Made by a program: the position numbers and the translations under genes | Shown here: positions 33,987 through 42,731 of the stretch, one piece after another | Layout of the letters: every line of letters starts with the position of its first letter | Position numbering within the stretch: the first letter of the stretch is position 1 | Source of the DNA: DAITQM01 sp036832975 | Lineage (GTDB): Bacteria; Pseudomonadota; Gammaproteobacteria; Xanthomonadales; Wenzhouxiangellaceae | Length of the DNA: 64,000 nt | Direction of reading: 5' to 3' | Assembly (NCBI GenBank): GCA_036832975.1 | Contig: DAITQM010000003.1 | Coordinates: 62,001 to 126,000, forward strand | The notes under the pieces: generated by a model | Seen by the model: only the letters and a program-made list of their open reading frames with translations | What the model was told of the DNA's origin: nothing | The model's database searches: none

Positions 33987-35293
33987 ACCGCAGCCAGCGT
34001 CTCGGCAGCGGCCGGAGCCACCGCTTTCGGCAGCGTCCCAGGCAACCGTTTGACCCGCGCGCCGAGCTGCGATAGCTTCTCCTCGATATTCTCGTAACCG
34101 CGGTCGATGTGGTACACCCGATCGACCACGGTCTCGCCGCTGGCCACCAATCCGGCCAGCACCAGGCTCGCCGAGGCCCGCAGATCGGTGGCCATGATCG
34201 GTGCCCCGGAGAGGTGCGCTACGCCGCGAACGACGACGGTATTACCGCGGACCTGGACGTCGGCCCCCAGGCGTTGTAACTCCAGTACGTGCATGAAGCG
34301 GTTTTCGAACACGGTTTCGGTAATCACCGCGGTGCCCTCGGCGATCGTATTCAAGGCCGTGAACTGGGCCTGCATGTCGGTCGGGAACCCGGGATAGGGC
34401 GCGGTCGTGATATTGACGGCCCGCAACCGGCGGTTACGGCAGTCGATTTCGATCCAGTCCGGGCCCAAGGTCAGATCGGCGCCACACTCGGCGAGCTTGG
34501 CAAGCACCGCATCGAGACTGCCGGGGCAGGCGCGGCTCAACCGGACCCGGCCGCCGGTCATCGCCGCGGCGACCAGATAGGTTCCGGTTTCGATCCGGTC
34601 GGGCAGCACGGCGTAATCGGCGCCACCGAGTTCGTTGACGCCTTCGATCACCAACCGCTCGGTGCCGATGCCCTCGATCTGCGCCCCCATCGCGACCAGG
34701 CAGCGCGCCAGATCGACGACTTCAGGTTCCTGGGCGGCGTTTTCGATTACCGTCACACCGCGCGCCAAAGTGGCCGCCATCATCAGGTTTTCGGTGCCGG
34801 TCACGGTCACCGAATCCATCACGATCCGCGCCCCTTTGAGCCGCCCGGCCCGGGCAACGATATTGCCCCCCTTGACTTCGATCTCGGCGCCGAGCGCCGC
34901 CATGCCCTTCAGATGCAGGTCGACCGGCCGGGCGCCGATCGCACAGCCGCCGGGCAGGGCGACTTCGGCCCGCCCGTAACGGGCGAGCAGCGGGCCGAGC
35001 ACCAGAATCGAGGCGCGCATCGTTTTAACCAGGTCATACGGCGCGCAAAAACCGGCGAGTTGCCGGTTATCGATCCGGATCGCCATATTTTCTTCCATGA
35101 CCAGGTCGGCGCCCATCTGGGCCAAAAGCGCCATCGTCGTCGCCACATCCTGCAAGTGCGGCACATTGCTCAGCCGCATCGGCTGCTCGGCCAGCAGGCT
35201 GGCGACGAGGATCGGCAAAACCGCGTTCTTGGCACCGGAGATGACGATTTCGCCGGTCAGCGGCTGGCCGCCGGTGATCTGCAGCCGGGCCAT
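33983..35293 (-). CDS. murA: UDP-N-acetylglucosamine 1-carboxyvinyltransferase
   Basis: MurA transfers enolpyruvate from phosphoenolpyruvate to UDP-GlcNAc, the first committed step of peptidoglycan synthesis. Lys22 in SGAKNA and the catalytic Cys117 in PGGCAIGARPVDLH are present, so the enzyme should be fosfomycin sensitive at this position. The 436-residue length is slightly above the E. coli protein, with a short Ala-rich tail. Its ATG overlaps the ibaG stop codon by one base. Confidence 0.97.
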   Translation of the reverse strand: MARLQITGGQPLTGEIVISGAKNAVLPILVASLLAEQPMRLSNVPHLQDVATTMALLAQMGADLVMEENMAIRIDNRQLAGFCAPYDLVKTMRASILVLGPLLARYGRAEVALPGGCAIGARPVDLHLKGMAALGAEIEVKGGNIVARAGRLKGARIVMDSVTVTGTENLMMAATLARGVTVIENAAQEPEVVDLARCLVAMGAQIEGIGTERLVIEGVNELGGADYAVLPDRIETGTYLVAAAMTGGRVRLSRACPGSLDAVLAKLAECGADLTLGPDWIEIDCRNRRLRAVNITTAPYPGFPTDMQAQFTALNTIAEGTAVITETVFENRFMHVLELQRLGADVQVRGNTVVVRGVAHLSGAPIMATDLRASASLVLAGLVASGETVVDRVYHIDRGYENIEEKLSQLGARVKRLPGTLPKAVAPAAAETLAAV

Positions 35294-35520
35294 CAGTGTT
35301 CGCCCGGGGCGTGGGCGGTGATCGACAAAGCGTGAATCTCGCCGCCGAGCCGGGTGCCGAGCGCGGCATGCACCCGGCGATGGCGCTGGAGCAGGCTCAA
35401 ACCCGCGAATTCGTCGGCCTCGATCGTGGCGTTGAAGTGCACCCCATCAGGACTGCTGACCACCACCCGGGCAGCGGGCAGCGCCTGGACGATCAGTTGC
35501 TCGAGGTCTTTGGCATCCAT
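35293..35520 (-). CDS. ibaG: BolA-family protein IbaG (YrbA)
   Basis: This 75-residue class II KH-fold protein belongs to the BolA family, which works with monothiol glutaredoxins in iron-sulfur handling and acid stress. The motif SSPDGVHFNATIEADEFAGLS and the RHRRVHAALG helix identify it. GGTGA precedes the ATG at 35520; an ATG at 35535 is possible. The ibaG-murA order is conserved in gammaproteobacteria. Confidence 0.92.
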   Translation of the reverse strand: MDAKDLEQLIVQALPAARVVVSSPDGVHFNATIEADEFAGLSLLQRHRRVHAALGTRLGGEIHALSITAHAPGEH

Positions 35521-35756
35521 ACAATTCACCGGCATTGACCTATGGTAGCTCTGATCCATCCATCGAGGATGAATCAGAACACGGAAATTAAAAGACGCGA
35601 CTTCCAATTTCCTTCGCTGAATCAAGAACTTAACTGCCTGTACGTGTCGCACGCAGACAGGCGGAAACTCTGATGAATCACCGTCCGGCAAAATCTGCCG
35701 GACGGGAGTGCACCGAACGGCCATCATCATAACTTGAACCCGCGCCGCGCCGACGA
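35521..35756. other. Divergent intergenic region with a strong hairpin
   Basis: The 236-bp spacer separates ibaG from the antiporter gene. It holds a perfect 10-bp stem (35681-35690 with 35696-35705) with an AAATC loop and no T-run, and a weaker inverted repeat around CTGATCCATCC. Promoters for both genes should lie here, but I see no clear hexamer pair. Confidence 0.5.
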
Positions 35757-36755
35757 ATGAACGAAACTTCGATACCGCTGTTATTACCCCTCATGCAGCT
35801 CGCCGCCGGGCTCGTCGTCCTGCTGTGGGGTGCCGAGCGCCTGGTCACCGGCGCCGCCTCGCTGGCCCGCGGTTTCGGCATCTCGCCACTGGTCGTCGGG
35901 ATGACGATCATCGGCTTTGGCACCTCGGCGCCGGAACTGGTGATTTCAGTGGCCGCCGCCTGGCGCGGCAACCCGGCACTTGCCGCCGGCAACGCGATCG
36001 GCTCCAATCTCGCCAATATCGGCCTGGTGCTCGCGATCGCCACACTGCTCAGACCGATCACGATCGATTCTTCGATCCTGCGCCGCGAAGCGCCGGTGCT
36101 GCTCGCCGTCACGGTGCTCGCCGCGGCCATGCTGGCCGATTTCGACCTGACGCGGCCGGAAGGCATCGTCCTCGGCGCTCTATTGCTCGTCTTTCTCACC
36201 TGGGCAGCCCGCCTCGGCCGGACGCGCCAGATGCGGACCGATCCGCTGGGCCGTGAACTCCAGCACGAACTGCCGGCGGCCCGCTCCCAGCGGTGGGCCA
36301 TACTGTGGATTCTCGTCGGCTTGGCCGCGCTGCCGATCAGTTCGGTCGTCATGGTCGAAGGCGCCGTAGCAAGCGCCCGCCTGCTCGACGTGCCCGAGGA
36401 GTTTATTGGCTTGACGCTGGTGGCAATCGGCACCAGCCTGCCGGAACTCGCCGCCGCGCTCGCCAGCTCCCTCAAGAAAGAGGGCGGCCTGACTCTCGGC
36501 AACATCATCGGCTCGAATCTGTTCAATCTGCTCGGCGTGCTCGGCATCGCCGCCTCGATCCGGCCGCTGACCGTCGTTGCGGCGTTCTTTTACCGGGACG
36601 TGATGATGATGGTGGCACTGACCGTGCTGATGACGTTGTTGTATTTCTGGCCGGGACGCCGCCGGGTGCTCAATCAAGGCGGCGGCATTTTGCTGCTCGT
36701 CTCATACCTGTTCTACCTGTCGCTGCTCCTCGGCGCCCTTGGCGCGGAACGTTGA
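35757..36755 (+). CDS. yrbG: Calcium/sodium antiporter (YrbG family)
   Basis: This inner-membrane cation exchanger has 332 residues and about ten helices. The two duplicated ion-binding alpha repeats are clear: GTSAPELVISVAA with GNAIGSNLANI, and GTSLPELAAALAS with GNIIGSNLFNL. In E. coli yrbG also heads the kdsD-kdsC-lptCAB series, so the context supports the call. The transported ions are inferred from the family. Confidence 0.93.
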   Translation: MNETSIPLLLPLMQLAAGLVVLLWGAERLVTGAASLARGFGISPLVVGMTIIGFGTSAPELVISVAAAWRGNPALAAGNAIGSNLANIGLVLAIATLLRPITIDSSILRREAPVLLAVTVLAAAMLADFDLTRPEGIVLGALLLVFLTWAARLGRTRQMRTDPLGRELQHELPAARSQRWAILWILVGLAALPISSVVMVEGAVASARLLDVPEEFIGLTLVAIGTSLPELAAALASSLKKEGGLTLGNIIGSNLFNLLGVLGIAASIRPLTVVAAFFYRDVMMMVALTVLMTLLYFWPGRRRVLNQGGGILLLVSYLFYLSLLLGALGAER

Positions 36756-36787
36756 CACACCCGGGAAAACCGCCGCCGGGGGTTACA

Positions 36788-37768
36788 ATGGGCCGCATGA
36801 ACGACGCGGCTTTGGTGCGCATGGCGGGGACGGTACTGGAGATCGAAGCGGAGGCGATACGCAGTCTGTTGCCGCGGCTCGACACGCAGTTCGTCGCCGC
36901 CTGCCGGCTGCTGCTCGACTGCCACGGCCGTACCGTGGTCACCGGCATCGGTAAATCCGGCCATATCGCCCGCAAAGTCGCGGCGACTTTCGCCAGTACC
37001 GGAACACCGGCCTTCTACCTCCACCCGGCCGAAGCCCGGCACGGCGATCTGGGGATGATCACCGCCGGCGACGTGATCGTCGCCTTCAGCAATTCCGGGG
37101 AAAGCGAAGAACTGGTCCGCCTGCTGCCCGAGATCCGCCGGCTCGGCCACAAGTTGATCGCGCTGACCGGCAACCGGAACTCGACACTGGCCCGAGAAGC
37201 GGACGTACACCTCGACACCGGCGTCGAGCGCGAGGCGTGTCCGCTCGGCCTGGCGCCGACGGCGAGTACCACCGCGGCACTGGCGATGGGCGACGCGCTG
37301 GCCATCGCCCTGCTCGAATCGCGCGGCTTTACCAGCGAAGATTTCGCCCGCGCCCACCCCGGCGGCCGGATCGGCAAACGGCTGTGGCTCAGGGTCAGCG
37401 ATGTGATGCACTCCGGCGGCGACCTGCCCCAGGTCGGCCTCGAAGCCGGTCTCGGCGCAGCGATCGTCGAGATGACCGCCAAACGGCTCGGTATGTGCGC
37501 CATCGTCGATGAACATCGGCGCCTGTGCGGTGTCATTACCGATGGCGACCTCAGACGCGCCCTGGATCGTGGCGGTCATCTCCGGCACACGGCGATCGCC
37601 GCGGTGATGAACGCCGCGCCGAAGACCATTGCGCCGCAAGCGATGGCGGCCGAAGCGGCGGCGATGATGCAGGAATACCGGATCCCCGGCCTTTTGGTCA
37701 CCGAGCCGGACGGCCGTCTGATCGGCGCGTTCAATTTCCAGGATCTGTTGCAGTCTGGTGTCGTATGA
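36788..37768 (+). CDS. kdsD: Arabinose-5-phosphate isomerase
   Basis: KdsD converts ribulose 5-phosphate to arabinose 5-phosphate, the first step to Kdo of lipopolysaccharide. The sugar isomerase (SIS) domain includes VVTGIGKSGHIARKVAATF, TPAFYLHPAEARHGDLG and AFSNSGESEEL. Two CBS domains follow (VSDVMHSGGDLP and IAAVMNAAPKTI). The ATG at 36788 or the one at 36797 could start the gene; each gives about 325 residues. It overlaps kdsC by 4 nt. Confidence 0.96.
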   Translation: MGRMNDAALVRMAGTVLEIEAEAIRSLLPRLDTQFVAACRLLLDCHGRTVVTGIGKSGHIARKVAATFASTGTPAFYLHPAEARHGDLGMITAGDVIVAFSNSGESEELVRLLPEIRRLGHKLIALTGNRNSTLAREADVHLDTGVEREACPLGLAPTASTTAALAMGDALAIALLESRGFTSEDFARAHPGGRIGKRLWLRVSDVMHSGGDLPQVGLEAGLGAAIVEMTAKRLGMCAIVDEHRRLCGVITDGDLRRALDRGGHLRHTAIAAVMNAAPKTIAPQAMAAEAAAMMQEYRIPGLLVTEPDGRLIGAFNFQDLLQSGVV

Positions 37769-38304
37769 GCCGGCTGCTCGAAGCGGCGGAATTGCGCCAG
37801 CGGGCGGCGGAAAGCCGTGCTGCGGTGTTCGATATCGACGGCGTGATGACCGACGGGCGCCTGCACTACGACGCAGCCGGCAACGCGGCACAGAGTTTCC
37901 ATGCGCATGACGGCTGGGGTCTGAAAGCGCTGATCCGCCAGGGATTGACCGTCATCGCTCTGTCGGCGCGCCGCACGGCGGCGGCCAAAGCGCGCCTCGA
38001 CGACCTGGGGATCGTCCATTACCGTTTCGGCGTAGAGGATAAACTCGCGGCTTTGGAACAAATTCTCAAGATGCTCGAGGTGCCGCTTGCCGCTGTGTGC
38101 TACTCCGGCGACGACTGGAACGACGTGCCGGTGCTGCGCGTCGCCGGGTTGGCCTGCGCTCCGGCCAGCGCCCAACCTTGCGCCCGCGCCCTGGCCCACT
38201 ACGTGACCACCCTGCCCGCCGGTTTCGGCGCGGTGCGCGAAATTTGCGAACTGCTGCTCGAGGCGCACGGCGGTTATTCGCCTTTGACCGTGGATGATCG
38301 ATGA
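37765..38304 (+). CDS. kdsC: 3-deoxy-D-manno-octulosonate 8-phosphate phosphatase
   Basis: KdsC is a tetrameric HAD phosphatase that releases Kdo. The nucleophile motif is FDIDGVMTDG, the second aspartate motif is GDDWNDVPV, and LSARRTAAA is the Thr/Ser-region equivalent. The protein has 179 residues. It overlaps kdsD and lptC by 4 nt on each side. Confidence 0.96.
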   Translation: MSRLLEAAELRQRAAESRAAVFDIDGVMTDGRLHYDAAGNAAQSFHAHDGWGLKALIRQGLTVIALSARRTAAAKARLDDLGIVHYRFGVEDKLAALEQILKMLEVPLAAVCYSGDDWNDVPVLRVAGLACAPASAQPCARALAHYVTTLPAGFGAVREICELLLEAHGGYSPLTVDDR

Positions 38305-38870
38305 ACCGCCACCGTTTCCTGCTTCCCATGCTGGCGATCGCCTTGGTGCTGTTCGCCTACCGTTATTGGACCTCCCGCCCGGAACCGGCGGCCGCCGTGC
38401 TGCCGGCGGCGACTGGCGAACAGCTCGATTACCGCTTCGCCGATCTCGTTTACCGCGAATACGATGCCGCCGGCACCCCGCGCCTGACGCTGTGGGCGCC
38501 GCAGATGCACCACGATCCGCAAGGCGAAGTGATCGAAGTGCAGCAACCTGAAGTCGAGTTTCATCACCGCGACATGGACTGGCGGATCAAGGCCCGCTAC
38601 GGCCGTCTCGACCGCACGACCGATCTTTTGGCCTTGCGCGAGCAAGTGCGTATCGACGGCCGCGGCCGCGGCGAGCCGCTGGCCGTCGATTGCGACAGTC
38701 TCGACTACAATTTAACCGACGCCACCGTGCAAACCGCCAGCCGGATCAAACTGGCCCGCGGCGCGGTGGATCTCAGCGGCGACGGCCTGAGCGGCAACCT
38801 TGTCACCGGCCATTATCGATTACATCAAAACGTGGAGATCAGGCTCGATGCACCGCCCGCGATCAACTGA
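38301..38870 (+). CDS. lptC: LPS export protein LptC
   Basis: LptC is a bitopic inner-membrane protein that passes lipopolysaccharide from LptFGB to LptA. One N-terminal helix (about 7-22, LLPMLAIALVLFAYRYW) precedes a beta-jellyroll with AAGTPRLTLWAPQMHHD and SLDYNLTDATVQTAS. At 189 residues it has the normal length. It overlaps the start of lptA. Confidence 0.93.
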   Translation: MNRHRFLLPMLAIALVLFAYRYWTSRPEPAAAVLPAATGEQLDYRFADLVYREYDAAGTPRLTLWAPQMHHDPQGEVIEVQQPEVEFHHRDMDWRIKARYGRLDRTTDLLALREQVRIDGRGRGEPLAVDCDSLDYNLTDATVQTASRIKLARGAVDLSGDGLSGNLVTGHYRLHQNVEIRLDAPPAIN

Positions 38871-39606
38871 CCGTCCCGCGCGGACGGCGGCCCTGTCCGC
38901 CATCCTGCTGGCCGCCGGAAGCGGGCTGACCGCACCGGCCGCCGCGCTGCGCAGCGACCGCGATCAAGCGGTCGATATCGTTGCCGACCGTTCCGAATAC
39001 GACGCCAAATCGGGGTTTACCCGGGTCGAGGGCAATGTCGTGATCACCCAGGGCAGTCTGGTCGTCAAATCCGACGAGGCGCGGGTCTTTCTCGAAAACA
39101 GCCGGATCCAAAAAGTCGAATTCGAGGGCCGGCCGGCGACCTGGCGGCAAACGCTCGATGACGGCGGCGAAATGAACGCCCGCGCCAAGACTATCGACTA
39201 CAACGTCCCCGCCGACCTGATCACGCTGATCGGCGATGCGCTGGTGGTCCACCCACAAGGGGAAATTTCAGGAGCCAGCATCGAATACGATCTGGCCAAA
39301 GAAAAGCTGCGCGGTCTGAGCGGCGGCGACGAACGGGTCCGCATCCGGATCGAAGCCAGCGCCATCGAGGACAGCAATCTGGGCGGCGAGCGCCCAAACG
39401 AACCGGCGGAGACGACAACTGAATCTCAGCCCCCGGCCGGCGAACAGAGCAAGGACCATGACAACGGCAACGGCGCCGCCGGCACACCGGAAAGTGAACC
39501 AACATCCGACCCGGAAAATGACAGCACGGCGGTTGAGAATGGCGCCGATACCCGCGGCACAGAGCAGAACGGCGCGGCTGAAAACCACGACGGCGGAGCG
39601 CGGTAA
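38848..39606 (+). CDS. lptA: LPS transport protein LptA with acidic C-terminal tail
   Basis: LptA forms the periplasmic bridge for lipopolysaccharide. A signal peptide (LSAILLAAGSGLTAPAAA) precedes the OstA-type jellyroll, with DRSEYDAKSGFTRVEGNVVI and GALVV-like strands. The fold ends near residue 180. The last 68 or so residues are disordered and rich in Glu, Asn, Thr and Gly, unlike E. coli LptA, and would more than double the usual tail. The ATG at 38848 overlaps the lptC 3' end. The tail's role is unknown. Confidence 0.92.
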   Translation: MHRPRSTDRPARTAALSAILLAAGSGLTAPAAALRSDRDQAVDIVADRSEYDAKSGFTRVEGNVVITQGSLVVKSDEARVFLENSRIQKVEFEGRPATWRQTLDDGGEMNARAKTIDYNVPADLITLIGDALVVHPQGEISGASIEYDLAKEKLRGLSGGDERVRIRIEASAIEDSNLGGERPNEPAETTTESQPPAGEQSKDHDNGNGAAGTPESEPTSDPENDSTAVENGADTRGTEQNGAAENHDGGAR

Positions 39607-39607
39607 C

Positions 39608-40327
39608 GTGTTGACTGCCCGCCACCTGAAAAAAAGCTACCGGCGGCGCGCCGTGATCCACGATGTGTCGATGACCGTCGATGGCGGCGAGATCGTCGGC
39701 CTGCTCGGTCCCAATGGCGCCGGTAAAACCACGTGTTTTTACATGATGGTCGGCTTGGTCCGGCCGGACGGCGGGAACGTTTCGCTCGACGACGGCGACA
39801 TCACCCACCTGCCCATGCACCGGCGGGCGCGCCGCGGCGTGGGCTACCTGCCGCAGGATGCGTCGATCTTTCGCGGCCTGACGGTGGAGGAAAACATTCT
39901 GGCCGTGCTCGAGTTGCGCGGCGGTCTGAGCCGCAAGGTACGGCGCGACGAAGCCCAGCGCCTGCTGGAAGCTTTCCAGGTTTCCCACCTGGCCGGCCAG
40001 AAAGGCGCCAGCCTGTCGGGCGGCGAGCGCCGGCGCGTTGAAATCGCTCGCGCCCTGGCCGCCAAGCCCCGTTTCATGCTGCTCGACGAACCGTTCGCCG
40101 GCGTCGATCCGATCTCGGTCGGCGAAATCCAGCGCATCATCCGCCAACTCAAAGCACAAAACATCGGCATCCTGATCACCGATCACAATGTTCGCGAAAC
40201 GCTGGGCATCTGCGATCGGGCTTATATCATCAGTGAAGGGCACGTCCTCAGCGCCGGCACCCCGGAACAGATCCTCGCCGACGAAGCCGTGCGCAGCGTT
40301 TATCTAGGGCGCGAATTCACCCTGTGA
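39608..40327 (+). CDS. lptB: LPS export ABC transporter ATPase LptB
   Basis: LptB powers lipopolysaccharide extraction from the inner membrane. Walker A is GPNGAGKTT, the signature is LSGGERRRVEIARAL, Walker B is FMLLDEPFAGVDP, and the switch His is in ITDHNVRETL. The likely start is the GTG at 39608, with GGAG nine bases upstream; the next codon TTG is an alternative. The protein has 239 residues and begins one base after lptA. Confidence 0.96.
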   Translation: MLTARHLKKSYRRRAVIHDVSMTVDGGEIVGLLGPNGAGKTTCFYMMVGLVRPDGGNVSLDDGDITHLPMHRRARRGVGYLPQDASIFRGLTVEENILAVLELRGGLSRKVRRDEAQRLLEAFQVSHLAGQKGASLSGGERRRVEIARALAAKPRFMLLDEPFAGVDPISVGEIQRIIRQLKAQNIGILITDHNVRETLGICDRAYIISEGHVLSAGTPEQILADEAVRSVYLGREFTL

Positions 40328-40333
40328 GCGGCG

Positions 40334-41812
40334 ATGAACGGAGTGCGCTTACAACTCGGTCTGCGGCAACAACTCCGGATGGCGCCGCAATTACAGCAGG
40401 CATTCAGGCTGCTGCAACTGAACCGAATGCAACTCAGCGAGCACCTGCGCGAAATCATCGACGCCAATCCGCTGCTCGAAATGGCCGACGAAAGCAACCT
40501 CGACGACGGCTTGGAGGCGAATGCGCCACCGACCGGCGATGCCGCCGCGGTAGAGAGTCCGGCGGCGGATTCGCCGCCAGCGACGGACGATGACCCGGCG
40601 GCCGAAGATTGGCCGGCGAGCGACTGGGGCTACGCCCCTCGCGGCCCATACGGGGACGATCCCGAGCGCGAATTTGCCGTCAACGACGAGCCGTGGCCGG
40701 CCACCCTGGCGACGCACCTTTTGGAGCAACTCAACCTCGAGGCCCTCGACGACACCCGGACTGCAATCGGCCGCGCCTTGATTTTCGCCCTCGACGACGA
40801 CGGTTATCTGCACGACAGTCTCGAAGAACTGCGCCACGCCCTCGCCCCCGAACACCTGGTTTCGACGGCCCAGATCGAGGAAGTGCTGGCCCTCGTCCAA
40901 CAATTCGATCCGCCGGGAATCGCGGCGCGCTCGCCGGCCGAATGCCTGCTGCTGCAAATCCGCCAGCGCCAGGCGGCGCCCGCCCTCAAGCGTCTCGCCA
41001 CGCGGATCGTGCACGACCACCTGGAAGCGCTGGCGCACGCCGATTGGGCGCGGCTCGAGCGCCAATTAGCGTGCAGCGCCGGCGAACTGGCCTCGGCGGT
41101 GGACCTGATCCGCAGCCTCAACCCGCACCCCGGCGGTGCCTTCGACAGCGAAAGAACCGAGTACATCCAGCCCGATGTCTATGCCCGCAAAACCGGCGGG
41201 CAATGGCGGATCCGGCTGAGCGCCGAACACCAGCCCAACTTGCGCCTCAACGATTATTATCTCGGCCTTCTGGCCCGCACCCGCGGCGACGAAGCGCGCT
41301 ACCTGCAAAGCCGCGCCCAGGAGGCCCGCTGGTTGATCAGCGCTCTCGAACTGCGCAATCAAACCTTGTACAAAGTGGCCACCAGCATCGTCGAACACCA
41401 GGTGGACTTTTTCGAGGTCGGAGAAAAGGCCCTCAAGCCGCTGGTGATGAGGCAGATCGCCGAGGCCAGCGGGGTTCACGAATCGACGGTGTCGCGCGCC
41501 GTGGCCGGCAAATACCTGTCGTCACCGCGCGGTATCCTGCCGCTCAGGTATTTTTTCTCCGCCCGGCTCGACAGCGAGGATGGCGAAGGCGTCGCCTCGC
41601 AAGCCATCCGCGCCCGCATCCGCGATCTGATCTCCGGCGAAGACCCCTGCCGGCCGCTCAGCGATCTGGCGATCTGCCGGGCGCTGGCCGAATCCGGCTT
41701 CCAGGTCGCCCGCCGGACCGTGGCCAAATACCGCGGGCAGTTGAACATCCTCGATTCGCGCGCCCGGCGCCGGCGCCCCGGCCGCCCCGGCGTTCAGCGC
41801 CAGCCGGGCTGA
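40334..41812 (+). CDS. rpoN: RNA polymerase sigma-54 factor
   Basis: RpoN directs transcription from -24/-12 promoters with AAA+ activators. The Gln/Leu-rich region I begins LGLRQQLRMAPQLQQAFRLL, an acidic linker follows, and the DNA-binding part has VHESTVSRAVAGKYLSSPRG. The RpoN box is ARRTVAKYR near the C-terminus. At 492 residues it is typical. It lies 6 bp after lptB and ahead of hpf and ptsN, the standard order. Confidence 0.97.
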   Translation: MNGVRLQLGLRQQLRMAPQLQQAFRLLQLNRMQLSEHLREIIDANPLLEMADESNLDDGLEANAPPTGDAAAVESPAADSPPATDDDPAAEDWPASDWGYAPRGPYGDDPEREFAVNDEPWPATLATHLLEQLNLEALDDTRTAIGRALIFALDDDGYLHDSLEELRHALAPEHLVSTAQIEEVLALVQQFDPPGIAARSPAECLLLQIRQRQAAPALKRLATRIVHDHLEALAHADWARLERQLACSAGELASAVDLIRSLNPHPGGAFDSERTEYIQPDVYARKTGGQWRIRLSAEHQPNLRLNDYYLGLLARTRGDEARYLQSRAQEARWLISALELRNQTLYKVATSIVEHQVDFFEVGEKALKPLVMRQIAEASGVHESTVSRAVAGKYLSSPRGILPLRYFFSARLDSEDGEGVASQAIRARIRDLISGEDPCRPLSDLAICRALAESGFQVARRTVAKYRGQLNILDSRARRRRPGRPGVQRQPG

Positions 41813-41921
41813 TAGAATATCGCCCCTGCCCGGCGGCAACGCGAAGCCGGTCCGTTGGCAACATGACGCCGCGCCAGACCACGGACAGCGCGGGCCGCGA
41901 TCCCGATTCAGGAGTGGAAGT

Positions 41922-42242
41922 ATGCAGATCAATCTCGCCGGACACCATGTCGATATCACTCCGGCATTGCGCGCTTATGTCACAGAAAAAATCGAGCGCC
42001 TGGACCGTCATTTCCATCACATCATCAGCGCCCAGGTTATCCTCAAGCTCGAAAAAAACCGGCACCTCGCCGAAGGTTCGCTGTCCGTCGGTGGCAGCCC
42101 CGACCTGTTCGCCAATGCCGACGAGATCGACTTGTACGCCGCGATCGACGCGCTGGCCGACAAGTTGGACCGCCAGGTGCGACGGCTCAAAAGCAAACTG
42201 ACGGCGCATGCCCGCGGCGCCCCGAAGGCGGGCGCGATCTGA
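41922..42242 (+). CDS. hpf: Ribosome hibernation promoting factor (short form)
   Basis: HPF binds the 30S decoding region and helps form 100S dimers in stationary phase. The 106-residue protein has the S30AE fold, with GHHVDITPALRAYVTEKIERL at the start and IDLYAAIDALADKLDRQVRR later. CAGGAG precedes the ATG. It lies between rpoN and ptsN as in many gammaproteobacteria. Confidence 0.95.
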   Translation: MQINLAGHHVDITPALRAYVTEKIERLDRHFHHIISAQVILKLEKNRHLAEGSLSVGGSPDLFANADEIDLYAAIDALADKLDRQVRRLKSKLTAHARGAPKAGAI

Positions 42243-42266
42243 ACGCGGGACAAGCCCCGCTGCAAC

Positions 42267-42731
42267 ATGTATCTCGCCGACATTCTGACTTTGAAACGCA
42301 TCGCCGCCGGCGTGCCCGGCGGCAGCCGCAAGCGCGTTCTCGAAAAACTGAGCGGGCTACTCGCCGGCGACGATGCGGCGCTGGGCCGCGCTATTTTCGA
42401 GGCGCTCAACGAGCGCGAACGGATGGGCAGCACGGCGCTCGGTCATGGCATCGCCATCCCCCACGCCCGGGTGGCGGGCATCGAAGAACTGCGCGCCGCG
42501 CTGCTTCGCCTGCAAAAGCCGATTCCGTTCGACGCCCCCGACCAGCAACCGGTCGATCTGTTGATCGGCTTGGCAGTGCCACTCAACTGCGCCGAGCTTC
42601 ATCTTAGGGTATTGCGCGAAATCGCGACGCACCTCGGCACGGAACAGGTCCGCGCCCAACTCCGCGCCGCTACCAGCGACGCCGAACTTCACGCTGCAAT
42701 CAAGCAGTGGCAGACCGCGGATATGCGATGA
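42267..42731 (+). CDS. ptsN: PTS IIA-like nitrogen regulatory protein PtsN
   Basis: EIIA-Ntr is the output protein of the regulatory phosphotransferase system, which affects potassium transport, nitrogen signalling and envelope stress. The phosphoacceptor is His66 in GHGIAIPHAR. The protein has 154 residues. It overlaps hprK by 4 nt. Confidence 0.96.
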   Translation: MYLADILTLKRIAAGVPGGSRKRVLEKLSGLLAGDDAALGRAIFEALNERERMGSTALGHGIAIPHARVAGIEELRAALLRLQKPIPFDAPDQQPVDLLIGLAVPLNCAELHLRVLREIATHLGTEQVRAQLRAATSDAELHAAIKQWQTADMR

